Assembly: GCA_949130485.1 (NCBI GenBank)
Contig: OX422200.1
Location: 723,604 to 787,603, forward strand
Direction of reading: 5' to 3'
DNA: 64,000 bases
Source of the DNA: Agelas oroides
Lineage: Eukaryota > Porifera > Demospongiae > Agelasida > Agelasidae
A program made the translations under genes and the position numbers. Positions 20,581-41,594 of the stretch are shown here, in pieces (the stretch's first letter is position 1; every line of letters begins with the position of its first letter). Below the pieces are notes generated by a model. The model worked only from the letters and a program-made list of their open reading frames with translations. It made no database searches and had not been told where the DNA came from.

Positions 20581-23500
20581 CTAGGTGTTTGTCTGAGCAA
20601 AACTTAGGCAAAGTTTATGATCCCTAACGTCTCCCCATCCACCATAGTTTTTGATTGTCTTGCGAGAGGCACTCGGGTAAGTTCCGCTGTCCAGACTCAA
20701 AGATCCTGGAAATAAGTGGGAACTCTGAGCTTTAAGTTTCTCTCTTGCAATCCTGGCCTGTTCAGCTTCATTGCATGATTTATGGTGGTGGGTTCCGCTG
20801 CAGGGAGAGAGGGGGAGGGGAGGGGTGAGGGTTGCATGCAGAAGAAGAAATATGTTTCAATTCACTGTGTGTGTGTGCATGTGAATGTGTGTGTGTGTGT
20901 GTGTGAATGTGTGTGTGTGTGTGTGCATGCGTGTGTGTGTGCATGTGTGTGTGTGTGAATGTGTGTGTGCGTGCATGCATGCGCGTGTGTGTGTGTATCA
21001 GATGATCTCTTGTGTGTGCGTCTCTGTCCACTGCGTGGATCAGAACAAGGTACTACTCACCAGGTGCCAATGTGGAGTATCCTAGGAGCACGTAACACCA
21101 ACACCTTCAGCTGCCGCTGGAGACACAGCTTGCTCAGTGCATTGAGTGACCAGTCCCAGTTGTAATCATCATACGAACAGAAGTGCTGATGAGGGGGGAA
21201 GATACAGAGAGGAGTAGTTGAGGAGCGGAGGGGTGGAGGAGGGAGGGGAGAAGAGAAAGCCAGAAAGTAGAAGAAAGGAGCAGATGAGAGTTACAACGGT
21301 TGCCGGGTCAAACTCATGACTACAAGTTGATTCAGTGTCCGTGGGGAGTATCTACAAGAGGTTGTGTGTGTGTGTGCGTGTGTGGTGCATGTGTGAAGGC
21401 CCGGTACAACATACCTTGCTGCAAGCCTTGATGGCGTTCCAAGACTTCCTATCCATTCCAAACCCCATATTGTTCTTGCCAGCGTTCCAGAACCCAACAG
21501 TTGCCTGTGGAACACAGCCATAGAGAATGAGTGTGTAAACACAAGCTCATGTCAATACACTGACTAAATAGCTCATGTGTGAAGTGCACACAACTTTGTC
21601 ACGAAACAGGAACTCGGTTTCGGCAAAAGTTTACACAAACTCTCTGTTTTGGATACAATGCTAATTTTTGACTAGGAACTATCCACAAACTGCAGACGGG
21701 ACATCACCTACCCTCTCACTGACACCAGCATAGGACTTCACAGTGTTGTACATCCCCAAGTTGATGAAATCACAGTCAGTACAATGCCTGGATGAATGAC
21801 AAGAACAGGACTATGGTAACCACACTGGAAGCTCTGTGCTCCACACGATTGGTCCATGTAACCTCCTGGAGGTGATCTCTTGTCTAGGCTAGGGCTAGCA
21901 ACAATTAGTGAGTTGCAAAATTAATAAGGTTGTTGACTGCAATGTTTGCTTGTCGACTAGTCGATACTGAAAGTAAATTCCCTCACCATGGAACAGGTTC
22001 TATGAGAACTTCAACAGACGAAGAAGATACGCTGATAAACAATTAGTCAACTCATTGTATATGCTTGCAACCAACTAGTCGATTATGAATGTCCACTAGT
22101 TGTTTGGGACCTACTGTTTTCCATATTTCTGACGCTCCTTACACCACTGGTTGGGGGGAGCCCAAGCAACTAGTGTGGTCTATGAAGAAATGCGACCCAA
22201 CTGTGTCCATCCAAATTGTACACTCACCTTCATGTTAGGTTACGTACTACACAACCTACAAGAACATGAGGCGCTACTGAGGGAGACAAGCCAGGCTCTC
22301 TCACTAGTTCTCAGACCCTCGGTGAGAACTGTACTGTTGTACTTTGGGAACAAGACTAGCTACTCATGTGCAGAGCACAGAGGACAATACAGAGGTTCTC
22401 CTAGCTTCGTGGTTCATGTGTCACTCTTTCGTGTGTGATACTTGAAGACTGTCTCTACTTGCTACACAGCTGTAAAAATCATCATCATACTCCACTTGGG
22501 GCTCCCCACATGATTCCTTCTGGTTGTTACCAAAGACAACTCTAGTGCCCACATCAATCAACCTTGTGGTCTAAACTGAGTTAGTGGGAGAGCAGGGAAA
22601 TCCCTCCATGAGAAAGTGAGTGGAGGGAATGTTGATGTAGTACTGGTGAACTCTGATCGACGATCCACAATGCTTATATACATGTATGATTGTCCCACTC
22701 CCAAACAAGGTCTTAAAGTGCAGGTTATGGAAAACTGGGATGGATTCCCTCAGAGGACTAATAACCCAACATAGCGTGGGTTACAGAATACTGAGATGTA
22801 CAAGTGGATGTTGGCTGGTTCATGTTATCGCCACTCACTCCTCTTTCAGCTTTTGGAGCTTCTTCACCATGACAACAAAGTCAGGTGACACATAGTGGTC
22901 CTCCTCCAGAAACAGAGTATAGCCGCTGAAGTTCCTCGTCTCCCTGAGGTGGTCAAACACCATGTTCACCTGGGGGACAAGACGGAGAGGTCGGAGCCAA
23001 CGTGACACTCACTGAATGTACCGATTAGGAGAACCAACTAGAACATGAGCTCCAATTGACGCTTGTCCCCCCCCTCCCCCCTCCCAGTTCAAAATTTTTG
23101 TACAACATGCTTAGTCTCGTTCCCACCCTTTCCCACTGTCCAGTTTTACTGAATGCAGAAATGAAGGGATAATGAAAGGGACAAACTCAATGTGACACTC
23201 GACTGATTAGCAGTTCCAACTGGAATGGAAACAGCCCTGTTTTCTCCCGTAAGTAAGGGTGTGTTTAAGCCTACGCCACATTGAAGGGCAGTGGAATCAA
23301 TGCGAAAGGAATGCACAGGTTCATAGAGCTCAACCCAGAACACACAGCCATGTCAACTGCGGTATGCTTAGCCTTGCTCTAGAACATCCTGTATCCAAAT
23401 GTGGTAGGGGACAGCCTTGGAGATCTTATCGTGCAAGATCAATATCTACATGTAACTAGGCAGAGACAACAACTACACACCATAGTACATGGGAGCCTGG

Positions 23501-26500
23501 GAACAAGGCTACCAGAAACATCTTTCCCCCCGTAGCTTACATGGGGAGTGGTGCGCCTACTACAACACAATATACAGCTCCCACTACACAGGTGGCCCTG
23601 TGGCCCAACGGATAAGGCATCTGACTACGGATCAGGGGATTCCAGGTTCGAATCCTGGCAGGGTCGCACACTTTTTTTTTTTCCCCTTTCATTTTGTTTC
23701 TCTCCAAAACCACATTTGTTAATTTTATTAGCTAAATACCCTAGTACAACACCACAAACAATAACATAGCTGTTTACTTTATTAATATCTTTTCATTTTT
23801 TTTTTGTCTCTGGTGCATATGTCCTTGTAGCCATGGCATAGCAGACAGGCTAGCAGCATTCTTACGTACCTTCCACCACCAGTGGTGTTTTATGGCCGTG
23901 ACGGCTGCTTCTCTGTAGTGGCCATAGGAGTCTGGGTGCTCGGCGTTGGTGCAGTTCAACTCCCGTGCTCTGGAGTGTGTGAGAGAATGTGTGGTGGGGG
24001 TTCATGAGGGAAGTGTGTGGGTGGGTTCATGAGGGAAGTGTGGGGGGGTTCATGAGGGAAGTATGGGGGGGTGGGGGTTCATGAGGGAAGTGTGGGGGGC
24101 TTGTGTGGTTTGTTTGGGAAGACCGCAATCATCATGGGCCATGCAGGGTGAGTTTCACTCACTTTTGTTTCGTAGCGTCTCTTGGACAGTCATTTTTGGA
24201 CTGACCAGGGAATTCATTTGGAAAGAGTTGAAGTGCATTGGGGTAGAAGATCTGAATAACCTGTGGAGGTAGAAGACACAAAGAGGAAGGGAGAGAGGGA
24301 GAGGAGGAATGAAGGAGAGAAGAGAGGGGGAGGAGGAGGAAGAAGGAGGAGAGAAGAGAGGGAGAGGAGGAGGAATGAAGAGAGAAGAGAGGGGGGGGGA
24401 GGAGGAAGAAGGAGAGAAGAGAGGGGGAGGAGGAGGAAGAAGGAGGAGAGAAGAGAGGGAGAGGAGGAAATGCAGTTTGTTAACTGCTTGAACACGGACA
24501 CATTGTGGTTTAGGTGGAATGATGGCTCTCCACAAGCCTACAATTTTCCCAGACTAAATGGCAGGTGCACTCCTCATTCCAACAGAGCTGCCATCCCTCA
24601 ATGAAAATCACATTAACAGTCTTTTTGAGGTTCATCTTAGCTAGCTAATCATGTTTGAACAGCCTGCCATCATTCTGTGGAACTGTAAACTGCTGTTGAA
24701 GCCTCTCAAGCAGACTGGTGAGTGAGATGTCACTCGTGGGTAGGGCATCTTGAACCTGCAAACTACAAATACCTCAGTTACAAGGATATCAAGCTGTAAC
24801 AAACACCAGTCGGGTGTCACTCTCTAATTACAAGAAAAATCAAAAATTTTACGAGGGGATTATTACAAGTGATTACATACATGTTTATTTCATGACATGT
24901 TCCTGACTACACACCACAAAACATGTTACAAAGTACACTTCCCTTACAGGCCATTGTCTCTTTTGTGGGAAGTTAACAACGTAAGGCTTCTTTCTCTGAG
25001 TGTGTATGAATGACCACAGGTTGGTGACTGACCTGGAGTAACTGCTTTGAGTGAAATGCTGGTTAGTTGAGCCAACTGCTACCTCCTGCAATGCGTCAAG
25101 TAATCTGGTTCAGAGGTTCAAATTCACACCACCCATAGTTCTCCATTTACCTAGCCCAGTATGCTTAATTATGGCTATGAATACCATTACAGTTCATCAG
25201 CTTTACTTGCATTGCATTTCTCAAAGGCACCACACAACAAGTTAAACGTAAACACACCTCCCGCTGCTGGAAGAGAGGCGATGGCCAGGCTATGAATGTA
25301 CAAGAGGGTGGTATCAAGTGACAGTTAATGACTTGCATGAATGCTTTTTCAGGGAAGAGGAAGGCAATATTGGGACTAGAAGAGGACACAAACAGAAGGT
25401 TATCCAAGCCCTACAGCAGTTTGCAGTTTGAAAATTTGTAGACACTGCAATTTTGTGTGCAGTTTCTTAAGTTTTCCTTGTTATTGTACCTATGTTTACA
25501 TTTCCTTGTCATTTGGTGGACTGTACCTATTGATATATTGCAATAAAGATAGATCAATATATCGATATGGTGAAACATAATATCGTCCCAGATCCAAGCC
25601 CTACAGCGATTTGCAGTTTACACCACAGAAGCCTTTCCAGGTAACAGCTGCTATATAGGAGAGACTCAATCAAATCCCCCTTTCCTCTCTCTCAGTCAGA
25701 AGTGATTGGAAATAAGAATGTATGGAAGGACCAGAGACAGTGGAGAATGCTCAGAGATAGTAACCACCAGCCTTCAGTTTGAAGGGTAATGGAAATAATG
25801 GAAGGGTTTGTGGGATATGTGCATAGTAAAGGACAATCCTTATCACTCACAATCTCTCACGAGGGAGAAGTGTACACACAACAGCTGTGCACCCTCAGCA
25901 GTGACCTTACAAACAGTTTTCCCAACTACTAATAATAATGGGTAAACAGAAGTCAAAGTTTCTAGGTGACACCTCTTCAGCCACTTAGCACACTTAGACA
26001 GGTTTTGTTGTACCATCAGTCGTCTTGGAAACTTTAAAGTTGAGTAAACACTGTCCCCCACCAGTTACGGGGGTGTATGAGTAACAGTTGATTGTCTAAT
26101 AGCTGTGTCTTGCTATCCATTACCCTAGCAGCATATTAAAATGTTGATAATGTTCAGACATACATCAACTGATCTGAAAGTCCCTTTGTACCATACAGTA
26201 CCAGTCACAACCTGTACCAAAATCTACTTTTAAATTGTGGATACGGTATTGTTGTTCAAAATATTTATTTTAGGTACCTTAATGTTACTTTTAATTGCGC
26301 ATACTTAATTTAGCGATTTTGAATACACCTTGTTTAGCGTGTATTAATTTTAGCGTTTTTCAACAGAAACCAACATTAATTCAACATATCATTATTGATA
26401 ATTGCGAGTACTTATTTTAGGGATAATGACTCTGATTGCTAAAACCGCTAAATTTAGTACGCGCAATTAAAAGTTGCCTGACACCAAATACCGTAATTCT

Positions 26501-27569
26501 GGAAATTAATGGGCGGTTAAAGTAATGCGAATCAGTTGAATGTAAGGGTTTTGCATAATAATTTAAATAATGTGAATTAAGACTGCTGATATATACCGGT
26601 AATAGTATAAATGAATACAGTTTTTAAACAATGCGTGTGTAAAATGCCTTACAATGCTCGCATTTATAAAATACTGCATTAATTTCTGGAATTACAGTAT
26701 GGTATTACTGTTCAAAATTTTCATTTTAGGTATACTGCCTGACACCAAATATGCAAATTAATATTTCCCAGTTGCCAGTTTAACTGATATTGAGAAACAG
26801 AGTACAGACTTACCCGACAGAAGTCCACCGATTGCACAATGCTGTTCATTTCATCATAATAGTAGTCGTGGCTGACCACCAATAGAACGCTGTCAATCTC
26901 CTTCACTGTCCTGAGTGACTCTAGCAACTGCTTCAAATAACCCTCCCTGCGGTGGACCTGTATAACCAGCACCAGTCCGTCACTTGAGAGAGGGGGGAAT
27001 TTGTCTCCATTAAACACCTTCTGCTCCTGGTTACGTTTGAGAATCAGTTCTCTCAACAGCTGTAAAGAGTCTGGCCCATTTTGACTAGGAAGTGTGTCTA
27101 AATTTGCACTGTCTTGAGGCGGTGCTCGTTCAGTGATCCGATCTCCTGTATCACTCCTACTGTTATCTTCCTTACTCTCGTTCTTTGCTTGTCTCTCGGG
27201 ATCTTTGTTGGATGGCTTGATTTGGGGTGAGGGCACTTGATGGTGATCAGAGTTCATAAGACTGTCATCCCTTGCTTCCTTTGGTAATCTCCCGTTGCTA
27301 AGCACATGATGAGTGCTAATTTCACTGCCGCCAACAAAACTAGAGTCCCTAACAGTTTCGGAACTTTTCCCTTTGTGAATTAAGCCTATATCGTATACAG
27401 AATTATAAGACTGCCCATTCCATTTTGCGACAGCTTGTTCTTGAACATTTTGTAGCGCCAACAACAACATCCAACAAGACACTGCTACTGATACAAGAAC
27501 AAGCGCTATTTTACTAAAAAGTGATGTACGCCGTCGGCGACCGTTTATTGGACACCTGAACAAGCTCAT
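20581..27569 (-). CDS. MGAT2: Alpha-1,6-mannosyl-glycoprotein 2-beta-N-acetylglucosaminyltransferase
   Basis: Eight-exon minus-strand model: 27569-26814, 24260-24163, 23969-23870, 22969-22839, 21787-21712, 21504-21415, 21185-21061, 20797-20581; phases agree and give 530 aa. The start MSLFRCPINGRRRRTS precedes a signal-anchor (IALVLVSVAVSCWMLLLAL), typical of a type II Golgi enzyme. After a Ser/Asp-rich stem, the GT16 catalytic domain follows: LVLVIQVHRREGYLKQLLES, FYPNALQLFPNEFPG, NAEHPDSYGHYREA, KHHWWWK, FLEEDHYVSPDF (metal-binding EED), YDDYNWDWSL and the C-terminal GGWGDVRDHKLC. MGAT2 adds the second antenna GlcNAc that turns hybrid into complex N-glycans. The longer open frame upstream to 27758 is probably 5'UTR. 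Head to head with WDR54. Confidence 0.93.
20869..20997. repeat. (GT)n-rich microsatellite in MGAT2 intron 7
   Basis: Interrupted GT repeat with GAATGTGTG and GCATGTGTG variants. Short GT runs also occur at 21363-21390. Confidence 0.8.
23594..23666 (+). tRNA. tRNA-Arg (anticodon ACG)
   Basis: A 73-nt cloverleaf. The acceptor arms GGCCCTG and CAGGGTC pair with one G-U, followed by discriminator G. The A box TGGCCCAACGG and B box GGTTCGAATCC are intact. The anticodon loop CTACGGA, between stems TCTGA and TCAGG, gives ACG, which decodes CGN arginine codons after A34-to-inosine editing. There is no intron, and a T-run terminator starts at 23671. It lies inside MGAT2 intron 3, on the opposite strand to MGAT2. 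Confidence 0.95.
24283..24470. repeat. Purine-rich (GGAGA)n tract in MGAT2 intron 1
   Basis: About 190 bp of GAGGAGGAGGAAGAAGG-type simple sequence, just upstream of MGAT2 exon 2 in transcript sense. It supplies a long polypyrimidine run before that acceptor. Confidence 0.85.
24480..26800. other. MGAT2 intron 1 (remainder)
   Basis: AT-rich intron with no supported gene. A repeated motif is visible: GGTATTGTTGTTCAAAATAT at 26246 and GGTATTACTGTTCAAAATTT at 26701, each followed by a TTTTAGGTA motif. TGCCTGACACCAAATA occurs at 26475 and 26735. These look like pieces of a decayed repeat family. Confidence 0.4.
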
Positions 27570-28107
27570 TGTGGAGGTGATAAGTGTTTCCACATCTGTA
27601 CCTGGGTCAAAAGAAGCAACAACGCAGAGATCCTGAACGAATTCATTCACACATAACTTAGTTACACTAGGCAGATTCACACACAACTTAGCGGCATGGG
27701 TCCACTCAGAATGCAAGGTTTTTAATAATAACCAAAGAGGAAACTGACAGCAAAGCACATGGACATTTTCGAACGAACCTCTGCTCCTAGTTTGTGACCA
27801 AACTATTTCTCCCAGTCATGGATCGTCTTTCCGTAGCCGTAAACTAACTCGCTGGCTACAATGTCTTGTTCGTCACTTCACAAAATGTTTCCAGTTTTAA
27901 CCACTGTCACTTCTCTCAACTCCGTGAACAGGAACAAGCTCTTCACCTCGTTCTTCTGTTGAGCATGAGGGGGAGGGGACCAGATCATTTTTGAATGGTT
28001 AGCCCCCGCATTATTGCGGCATGAAGTAACGTAACCTAGTCTCGTTCCCAGATTCTACACCCACAATGTGGGGTTTGGGAACGAGACAAAAGGAGGCGGG
28101 TCCAGCG
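27570..28107. promoter_or_regulatory. Bidirectional MGAT2/WDR54 promoter region
   Basis: 538 bp between divergent start codons. It contains a hairpin-family copy (28038-28087) close to the WDR54 start. No distinct core promoter element is recognised. Confidence 0.4.
28038..28087. mobile_element. Hairpin (AGTCTCGTTCCCA type) abutting the WDR54 start
   Basis: AGTCTCGTTCCCAGATTC pairs with TTTGGGAACGAGAC around a short loop (CACAATGTG). It ends 20 bp before the WDR54 ATG. Confidence 0.65.
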
Positions 28108-28908
28108 ATGGCGTACTCTCGGGGTCCCACGACGGCACTAAAGTCTAGTGCGTCTCTGCTTCCCGGTAACCTGGCCGTTGTAATTGGTGTGGAGGGAGGT
28201 AGGAGCCTCACATACGCTGTCACGCACAAGAATAGCGTCAACCTCGTCCACACCGCCTCAGGGGTGTGCACTCAGGAACAAATCGCCTTCGATACCAGCG
28301 GGGAGGATAAGGACCCCGCCTCCCACCTTATCCAGGTGTCTCCTCTGCTCTGTTATCTATGGTCTAGCCTATAGTCCGGACCCACCCCTTCAGGCCGTAG
28401 GCAGCCCTGCAGTGAGTGGGCTTCCCTCGATCAGGCCATAGATAATAGGTCAGACTGTAAAACTAGCTACACCATGGATAGATAGGAACTGGAGCTCTGC
28501 CGTCTATGTCTGGGAAGGACTGGAGGCAGCAAGGACTCGGAAAAGACTGCTTTACATGAGCACTGATTATTTCCACCATAGACAAGAATATTGGCTCCCA
28601 GACCTTCACTCAGGTCTTTCCACTGAAAGGTCTGGAAGCCAAACTAGGACAACATAAGTTTGTAGGAAGTACTTCTTGTAAGCGAAATGTCGGCATTGCC
28701 AGACTATCTATGAGGAAGGGTCCAGTGGTTATAGACTGTAGACGAGATGGATTTCAGTGAATTGTTCCCAAGATTTGATTGGTCAGTGATTAGATTCCTC
28801 CGATGATTTGATTGGTCATTGAGAATTCCTTGTATCTGCTGCAGGCAAGATGGTGCCGTTTACAATCCTCCCGGGTGGTACTAGTGCTGACCTCGTTTAA
28901 AGGATTTA

Positions 28909-28947
<39 letters not shown>

Positions 28948-31639
28948 TGAGTGTGAGTGAGACTGTTTTTCCTACATAGTCAAACGGACATCTGCACAAG
29001 TAAAACTGTAGAAAGCTGCTCAGTCTATCTAGTTGGACATTATAACCATCTCAAGAATCAGTAACAGAAGGACACAGGCAGGCATCCTGCTTTTGTGTGC
29101 GTATCTTGTCATGTTCAATCTCTCAATTCCATGTGCCCTCTCTGCAGATACTGGAATGGAATGGATCCAGCATGCTATACCAGAACCAGTTTGAGACACC
29201 TCCAGGATCATTTGGTATGTTTGTAGCACCATATTTGGTGCTACAACATATGGTGTGGTCAGACTATGGTCAACTTGGTAGCAGTCTCATACCCAGAAGG
29301 GTTGGGTGGTCTGGGTATGAGACTAAGAACAAAGCTCACATCTGGGACTTCTGCAATGATTGAGTGAAATAGTATCAGTGATCACCTAGTTGCTTGCTAT
29401 TGAGATGTCGCTTGAAACCTGAGTAAGAAAGAACCATCACGCATTCCCGCTACTGCTCAGTTAGCCACTACAATGGAGAACGTGAAAGCGAGGCTAGGGT
29501 TAGAGTCAAGTTTATTGATAACTAATGGTCACTGGCTCGAAACGTTGGGTGCAGGTGTACTGTAGACTTCAGAAAGACTGCCAGTAGTGATCATCAAATT
29601 GCCAATGGGTTCAGTCATTGCCACCCTCCTTGACAGTTTTTGTTTCTCTCTCGCTTCAGAATACAGATTTGCAAGGGGAGTGGCTTCAGTTGACAACTCC
29701 GTGTGCGTAGGTGAGTGGTGGCCCCATTACCACCAGCTGGTAGCCTTGTACCCTCTTGGAAATGACCGCGGGTACAATGCTAGTGAGCTGGTGGGTGAAC
29801 TGTGAACAAGGTTCGTGTTAACAAGTAAAGCATGAGCTGCCTGAAGCAAAGGTTATGCAACCCCCAGAACAAACTCTAGAAGGGGAGCACTAGTATTGAC
29901 AGTACCGCTTACTCTCCACCCCCCCTCTCCCTCCCCCGCTCCTCCCTTCTCTTCTCATCTCCTTCCTACCCCTCCCTTTTCCTCCTTCCTCCTTCCCTCC
30001 TCCTCATCTCTCTCCTCATTCCTCCTCTTTCCCTCCTCATCGATCCCTTCTTCCCGGATACTTCCAGGTTGTTGTCAGATAGTGCCTCACGTTATCCTCA
30101 TATTAGCTTCAAGCATTGCTCCTTTTCTCCCTCTCCACACCCTCTTTCTTCTCAAAGGTACCTCTGAGGGTCCAATACTTGTCCTGAGTGTCCCTTCGAT
30201 GGGGGCAGATCCAGAGGTGGTATTTACGAGGCAGCTACAGGGGCACTCGGTGGCGGTATGTGACCTAGCTACCAATGACCAGGGCCAGCTGGCTAGCTGT
30301 GATGAGAGTGGAATGATCATTGTGTGGGCAGACCCTGCATCAAGTGCAGAGAGCCAAGTAGTGATTAATGAACCTGGGTGAGAAGGTGGGAGGTAGGGAG
30401 GGAGGGAGGGAGGGAGGGAGGGAGGGAGGGAGGGAGGGAGGGAGGGAGGGAGGGAGGGAGGGAGGGAGGGAGGGAGGGAGGGAGGGAGGGAGGGAGGGAG
30501 GGAGGTAGGTAGGTAGGTAGGTAGGTAGGTAGGTAGGTAGGTAGGTAGGTAGGTAGGTAGGTAGGTAGGTAGGTAGGTAGGTAGGTAGGTAGGTAGGTAG
30601 GTAGGTAGGTAGGTAGGTAGGTAGGTAGGTAGGGAGGGAGGGAGGGAGGGAGGGAGGGAGGGAGGAAGGAAGGAAGGAAGGAAGGAAGGAAGGAAGGAAG
30701 GAAGGTAAGTAGGTAGGTAGGTAACCTATAGCATGTAATAACCTTGTCCCAGACCTCTCCCATTCTTCTGTTTGCGTTCACAATGATACATGGAAGCGGA
30801 GAGTGGCAAAGTGTTTTTCCACTTCCATGTATTATTGTGAATACACAGAGCAAAAAATGGGGGGAGGTCTGGGAAAAGCCTACAGTAGGACAACGTCACC
30901 TTCCCTGTCCTCTCCCCTACTCCAGTGGTGCAGCGTGCTTGTGCCTGTGTTTCTGGGGCAGTTTGCTCATTGGTGGCTTTGCCAATGGGGTGGTGAGGAT
31001 CTATGATGCTAAAACAGGGCTCAGGAAAGTAGAGATAGCAGCACACAGCAGATGTATCACTGCACTCGATGTGGCTACTGAGGCAGGGCTGGTGAGGTGG
31101 TGTGTGTGTGTGGGAGGGGGGGGGGGGGGATGAACCCAAGGTTTATTATGTAGTCATGGTATACCATACAAACTTTGGTGCGAACCACCCCTACTAGCAC
31201 CCCACCCAGCCTTCATTGCGCGCCTGCACAAGTAGTGGTTGGGTGGGAGGCTAAAACAAGACTAACCCCTGGGCTATGTGTAACTGAGAGGATTATTCTT
31301 CCACCCCCCTCTCTTTCTCTCCATCTTTACCTTTTCAGCTCCTCACAGCCTCTGAAGACTCCACTGTCATGGTGTGGTTGTTGAACGATGGAAAGGTAAC
31401 TACACATGATATATGGATTATCCTGAAGCCACATTCTCAGCTTTTCTCTTCCATAGCATAGCCATTGTGTTGCAATGTATATGGCTGCATCTTGCTCCTT
31501 GCCCTAGGTTTCCCAGGTGTTTGTAACCATGGTGACCAACTCGCTGCTGTGTGGTGGGAGGTTCTGTAACCCCCAAGGGAGCAAGTTTGCCCTCACGACC
31601 TACGACTCGACAGAAATCATAACATTTAACAGATCATAA
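28108..31639 (+). CDS. WDR54: WD repeat-containing protein 54
   Basis: Eight-exon model: 28108-28335, 28845-28910, 29148-29214, 29660-29710, 30158-30377, 30926-31091, 31339-31395, 31508-31639. All phases agree and give 328 aa, close to vertebrate WDR54. Diagnostic segments: RVVLVLTSFKGFKILEWNGS, YRFARGVASVDNSVCVGTSE, QLQGHSVAVCDLATNDQGQL, GGFANGVVRIYDAKTGL, AAHSRCITALDVATEAGL, LLTASEDSTVMVWLL and the ending ALTTYDSTEIITFNRS. It should fold as a beta-propeller scaffold. WDR54 function is poorly defined; links to receptor (EGFR) endocytosis and signalling are reported for the mammalian protein. The gene converges with the RTK gene (489 bp apart). Confidence 0.9.
29283..29325. repeat. Short hairpin in WDR54 intron 3
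   Basis: AGTCTCATACCCAGA pairs with TCTGGGTATGAGACT; a diverged member of the hairpin group. Confidence 0.5.
30386..30722. repeat. (GGGA)n-(GGTA)n-(GGGA)n-(GGAA)n microsatellite
   Basis: About 335 bp of tetranucleotide repeat in WDR54 intron 5, with block structure: GGGA, then GGTA, then GGGA, then GGAA, then GGTA. The blocks indicate successive slippage from point-mutated units. Confidence 0.95.
30738..30885. mobile_element. Decayed TAGCC-family hairpin, 'GTTTGCGTTCACAAT' subtype
   Basis: ACCTTGTCCCAGACCTCTCCC at the left pairs with GGGGAGGTCTGGGAAAAGCCT at the right, and the interior has GTTTGCGTTCACAATGATAC against GTATTATTGTGAATAC. It shares its interior with the element at 10679-10811. 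Confidence 0.6.
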
Positions 31640-32128
31640 CCAGACACCAGCCCATCTTTAACTAGTGCAACAGTATCACTTACACTATGCTAGCCTCACA
31701 CCTGGGCAATGTGGGTAAAGAGATCGTTATGTCTCTTCCCACATCACACCTTTTCCTCCTCCCACAGAAAGAACGCTTTTTCTTCCCATCATGCTAATAC
31801 TTAGCCTCGTTCCCAGGCCATATGGGAGGGAAAGCGTTGTTTTTTGTTAAGCTAACTAACATTATGAATTTCAACAGTGAATTCTGATTTGTATTGCCAG
31901 CATGAAGCAAGAAGTGGTGAAAACAAAAACGGAATGCAAGAAGCTTACAACATTAATTTTGAGGTATAATACGTATCCAGACCTGCAAGAGACAAAAGCG
32001 TGGGTGAAGAATGTATAACATCATTTCTGGGCCTGAATCAGTTCATTCAAGATCAGGAAATGATTGAGGCAAAGGAATACAAAATAAGCCTGTATGTAGC
32101 TGTGCCAATGTGTCTGTTTATGGGACGA
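31640..32128. other. Convergent intergenic region WDR54/RTK
   Basis: 3' flanks of both genes. A left half of the hairpin family (TAGCCTCGTTCCCAGGCC) lies at 31802. No gene is seen. Confidence 0.4.
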
Positions 32129-40773
<8,645 letters not shown>

Positions 40774-41014
40774 TTCGCCATCGCCGGTCGACCGTAATTA
40801 GTGAACTGTCGTGAACCCCACGTGTACTTTTAACTTACCATTAACCGGATGTGATCAAACCGCACCCCGATATGCCTACTCTCGTTCCATGTGTGGTCTG
40901 GGAACGACACTTAACAGTGCCTGGAAGTACACTAGTACACCACCATAGGTACTATAGACTCGTAATCAGTCATGAGTCTATTATAGAACATCTATGCACC
41001 CACCAAAGCAATTG

Positions 41015-41037
41015 TAGCCTCGTACGGTACGAGGCTA
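41015..41037. mobile_element. Minimal 23-bp TAGCC palindrome (with 9-bp TSD)
   Basis: The hairpin is reduced to its ends (TAGCCTCGTAC joined to its inverse). The flanks are AAGCAATTG on the left and AAGTAATTG on the right. In the duplicated copies at 43773-43795 and 53465-53487 both flanks are AAGCAATTG, a perfect 9-bp duplication. Confidence 0.8.
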
Positions 41038-41223
41038 AAGTAATTGTGGCATCATGTTTTTACAACAAGTGTGTGGATTACACTCCAATTGCAAGATAAG
41101 AATTAAAGGATTCACATAAATTAGTTTCTGTAGTAAAATAATGTACAAAAAGCATGAGGACAACTACAAAAATAGAATCAATGATCAATGCTAGCTACAT
41201 CTTTTCTGGACACTACTGTCTGT

Positions 41224-41303
41224 TAGCCTCGTTCCCAGGCCCGCGCCCAGCTTCCCGTCGCTTGCAGTACGGTTAAGCGGGAGAGGGCCTGGGAACGAGG
41301 CTA
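41224..41303. mobile_element. TAGCC-family hairpin in receptor spacer
   Basis: 80-bp palindromic element, TAGCCTCGTTCCCAGGCCC to its inverse. It was copied along with the tandem array to 43982-44061 and 53674-53753. Confidence 0.8.
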
Positions 41304-41324
41304 AAGAGTTATAAGAGGATTTTG

Positions 41325-41594
41325 TTAACCTGAGCCTGTGTGGGGTGTGAGGAGGAGAGAGAGAATAGAAAATATACAATTCCACTGATTTGAGTAGTTA
41401 GAAGGCAAGAAACAAAGAAAATGTGACACAAAGAAAATGTATAGTCCTAGATTAGTGCCAAGCACACATGTCCTGGTATTCCTAGTCTCACAAGCCACAC
41501 CCTTCACTGCAAAGAGTGTGGCTTGCGAGACTACTGGTGCCCCCTCTTCTCCCTCACCTTCTGACCTGACAGTTGGGACAGTAGCTAAGTGACG
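41325..41594 (-). pseudogene. KCMF1 exon 5-exon 6 fragment fused to receptor copy 2
   Basis: At 41540-41594 the minus strand matches the KCMF1 exon that encodes DPITELLSQLSG, including its GTCAG splice donor; the Glu codon is now TAG. At 41331-41352 a relic of the next KCMF1 exon (PHTPTPHAGPGSG in the intact gene) reads PHTGSG. Same arrangement at 44083-44352 and 53775-54044. A fresher version lies at 56640-57115, where ITELLSQLSGQ has no stop. Confidence 0.75.
41483..41533. mobile_element. Second-family hairpin TAGTCTCACAAGCC
   Basis: 51-bp palindrome: TAGTCTCACAAGCCACACCC against its inverse ending GGCTTGCGAGACTA. Flanks are CTGGTATTCC and CTGGTGCCCC. Copied with the array to 44241-44291, 53933-53983 and 57002-57052. 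The homologous KCMF1 intron at 62081 lacks it. Confidence 0.8.

Noticed and set aside
40851-41099. 82-aa plus-strand ORF repeated identically at 43609 and 53301
   Set aside because: Repetition is explained by the tandem duplication. The ORF spans the 23-bp hairpin insertion and its duplication, so it is spacer sequence.
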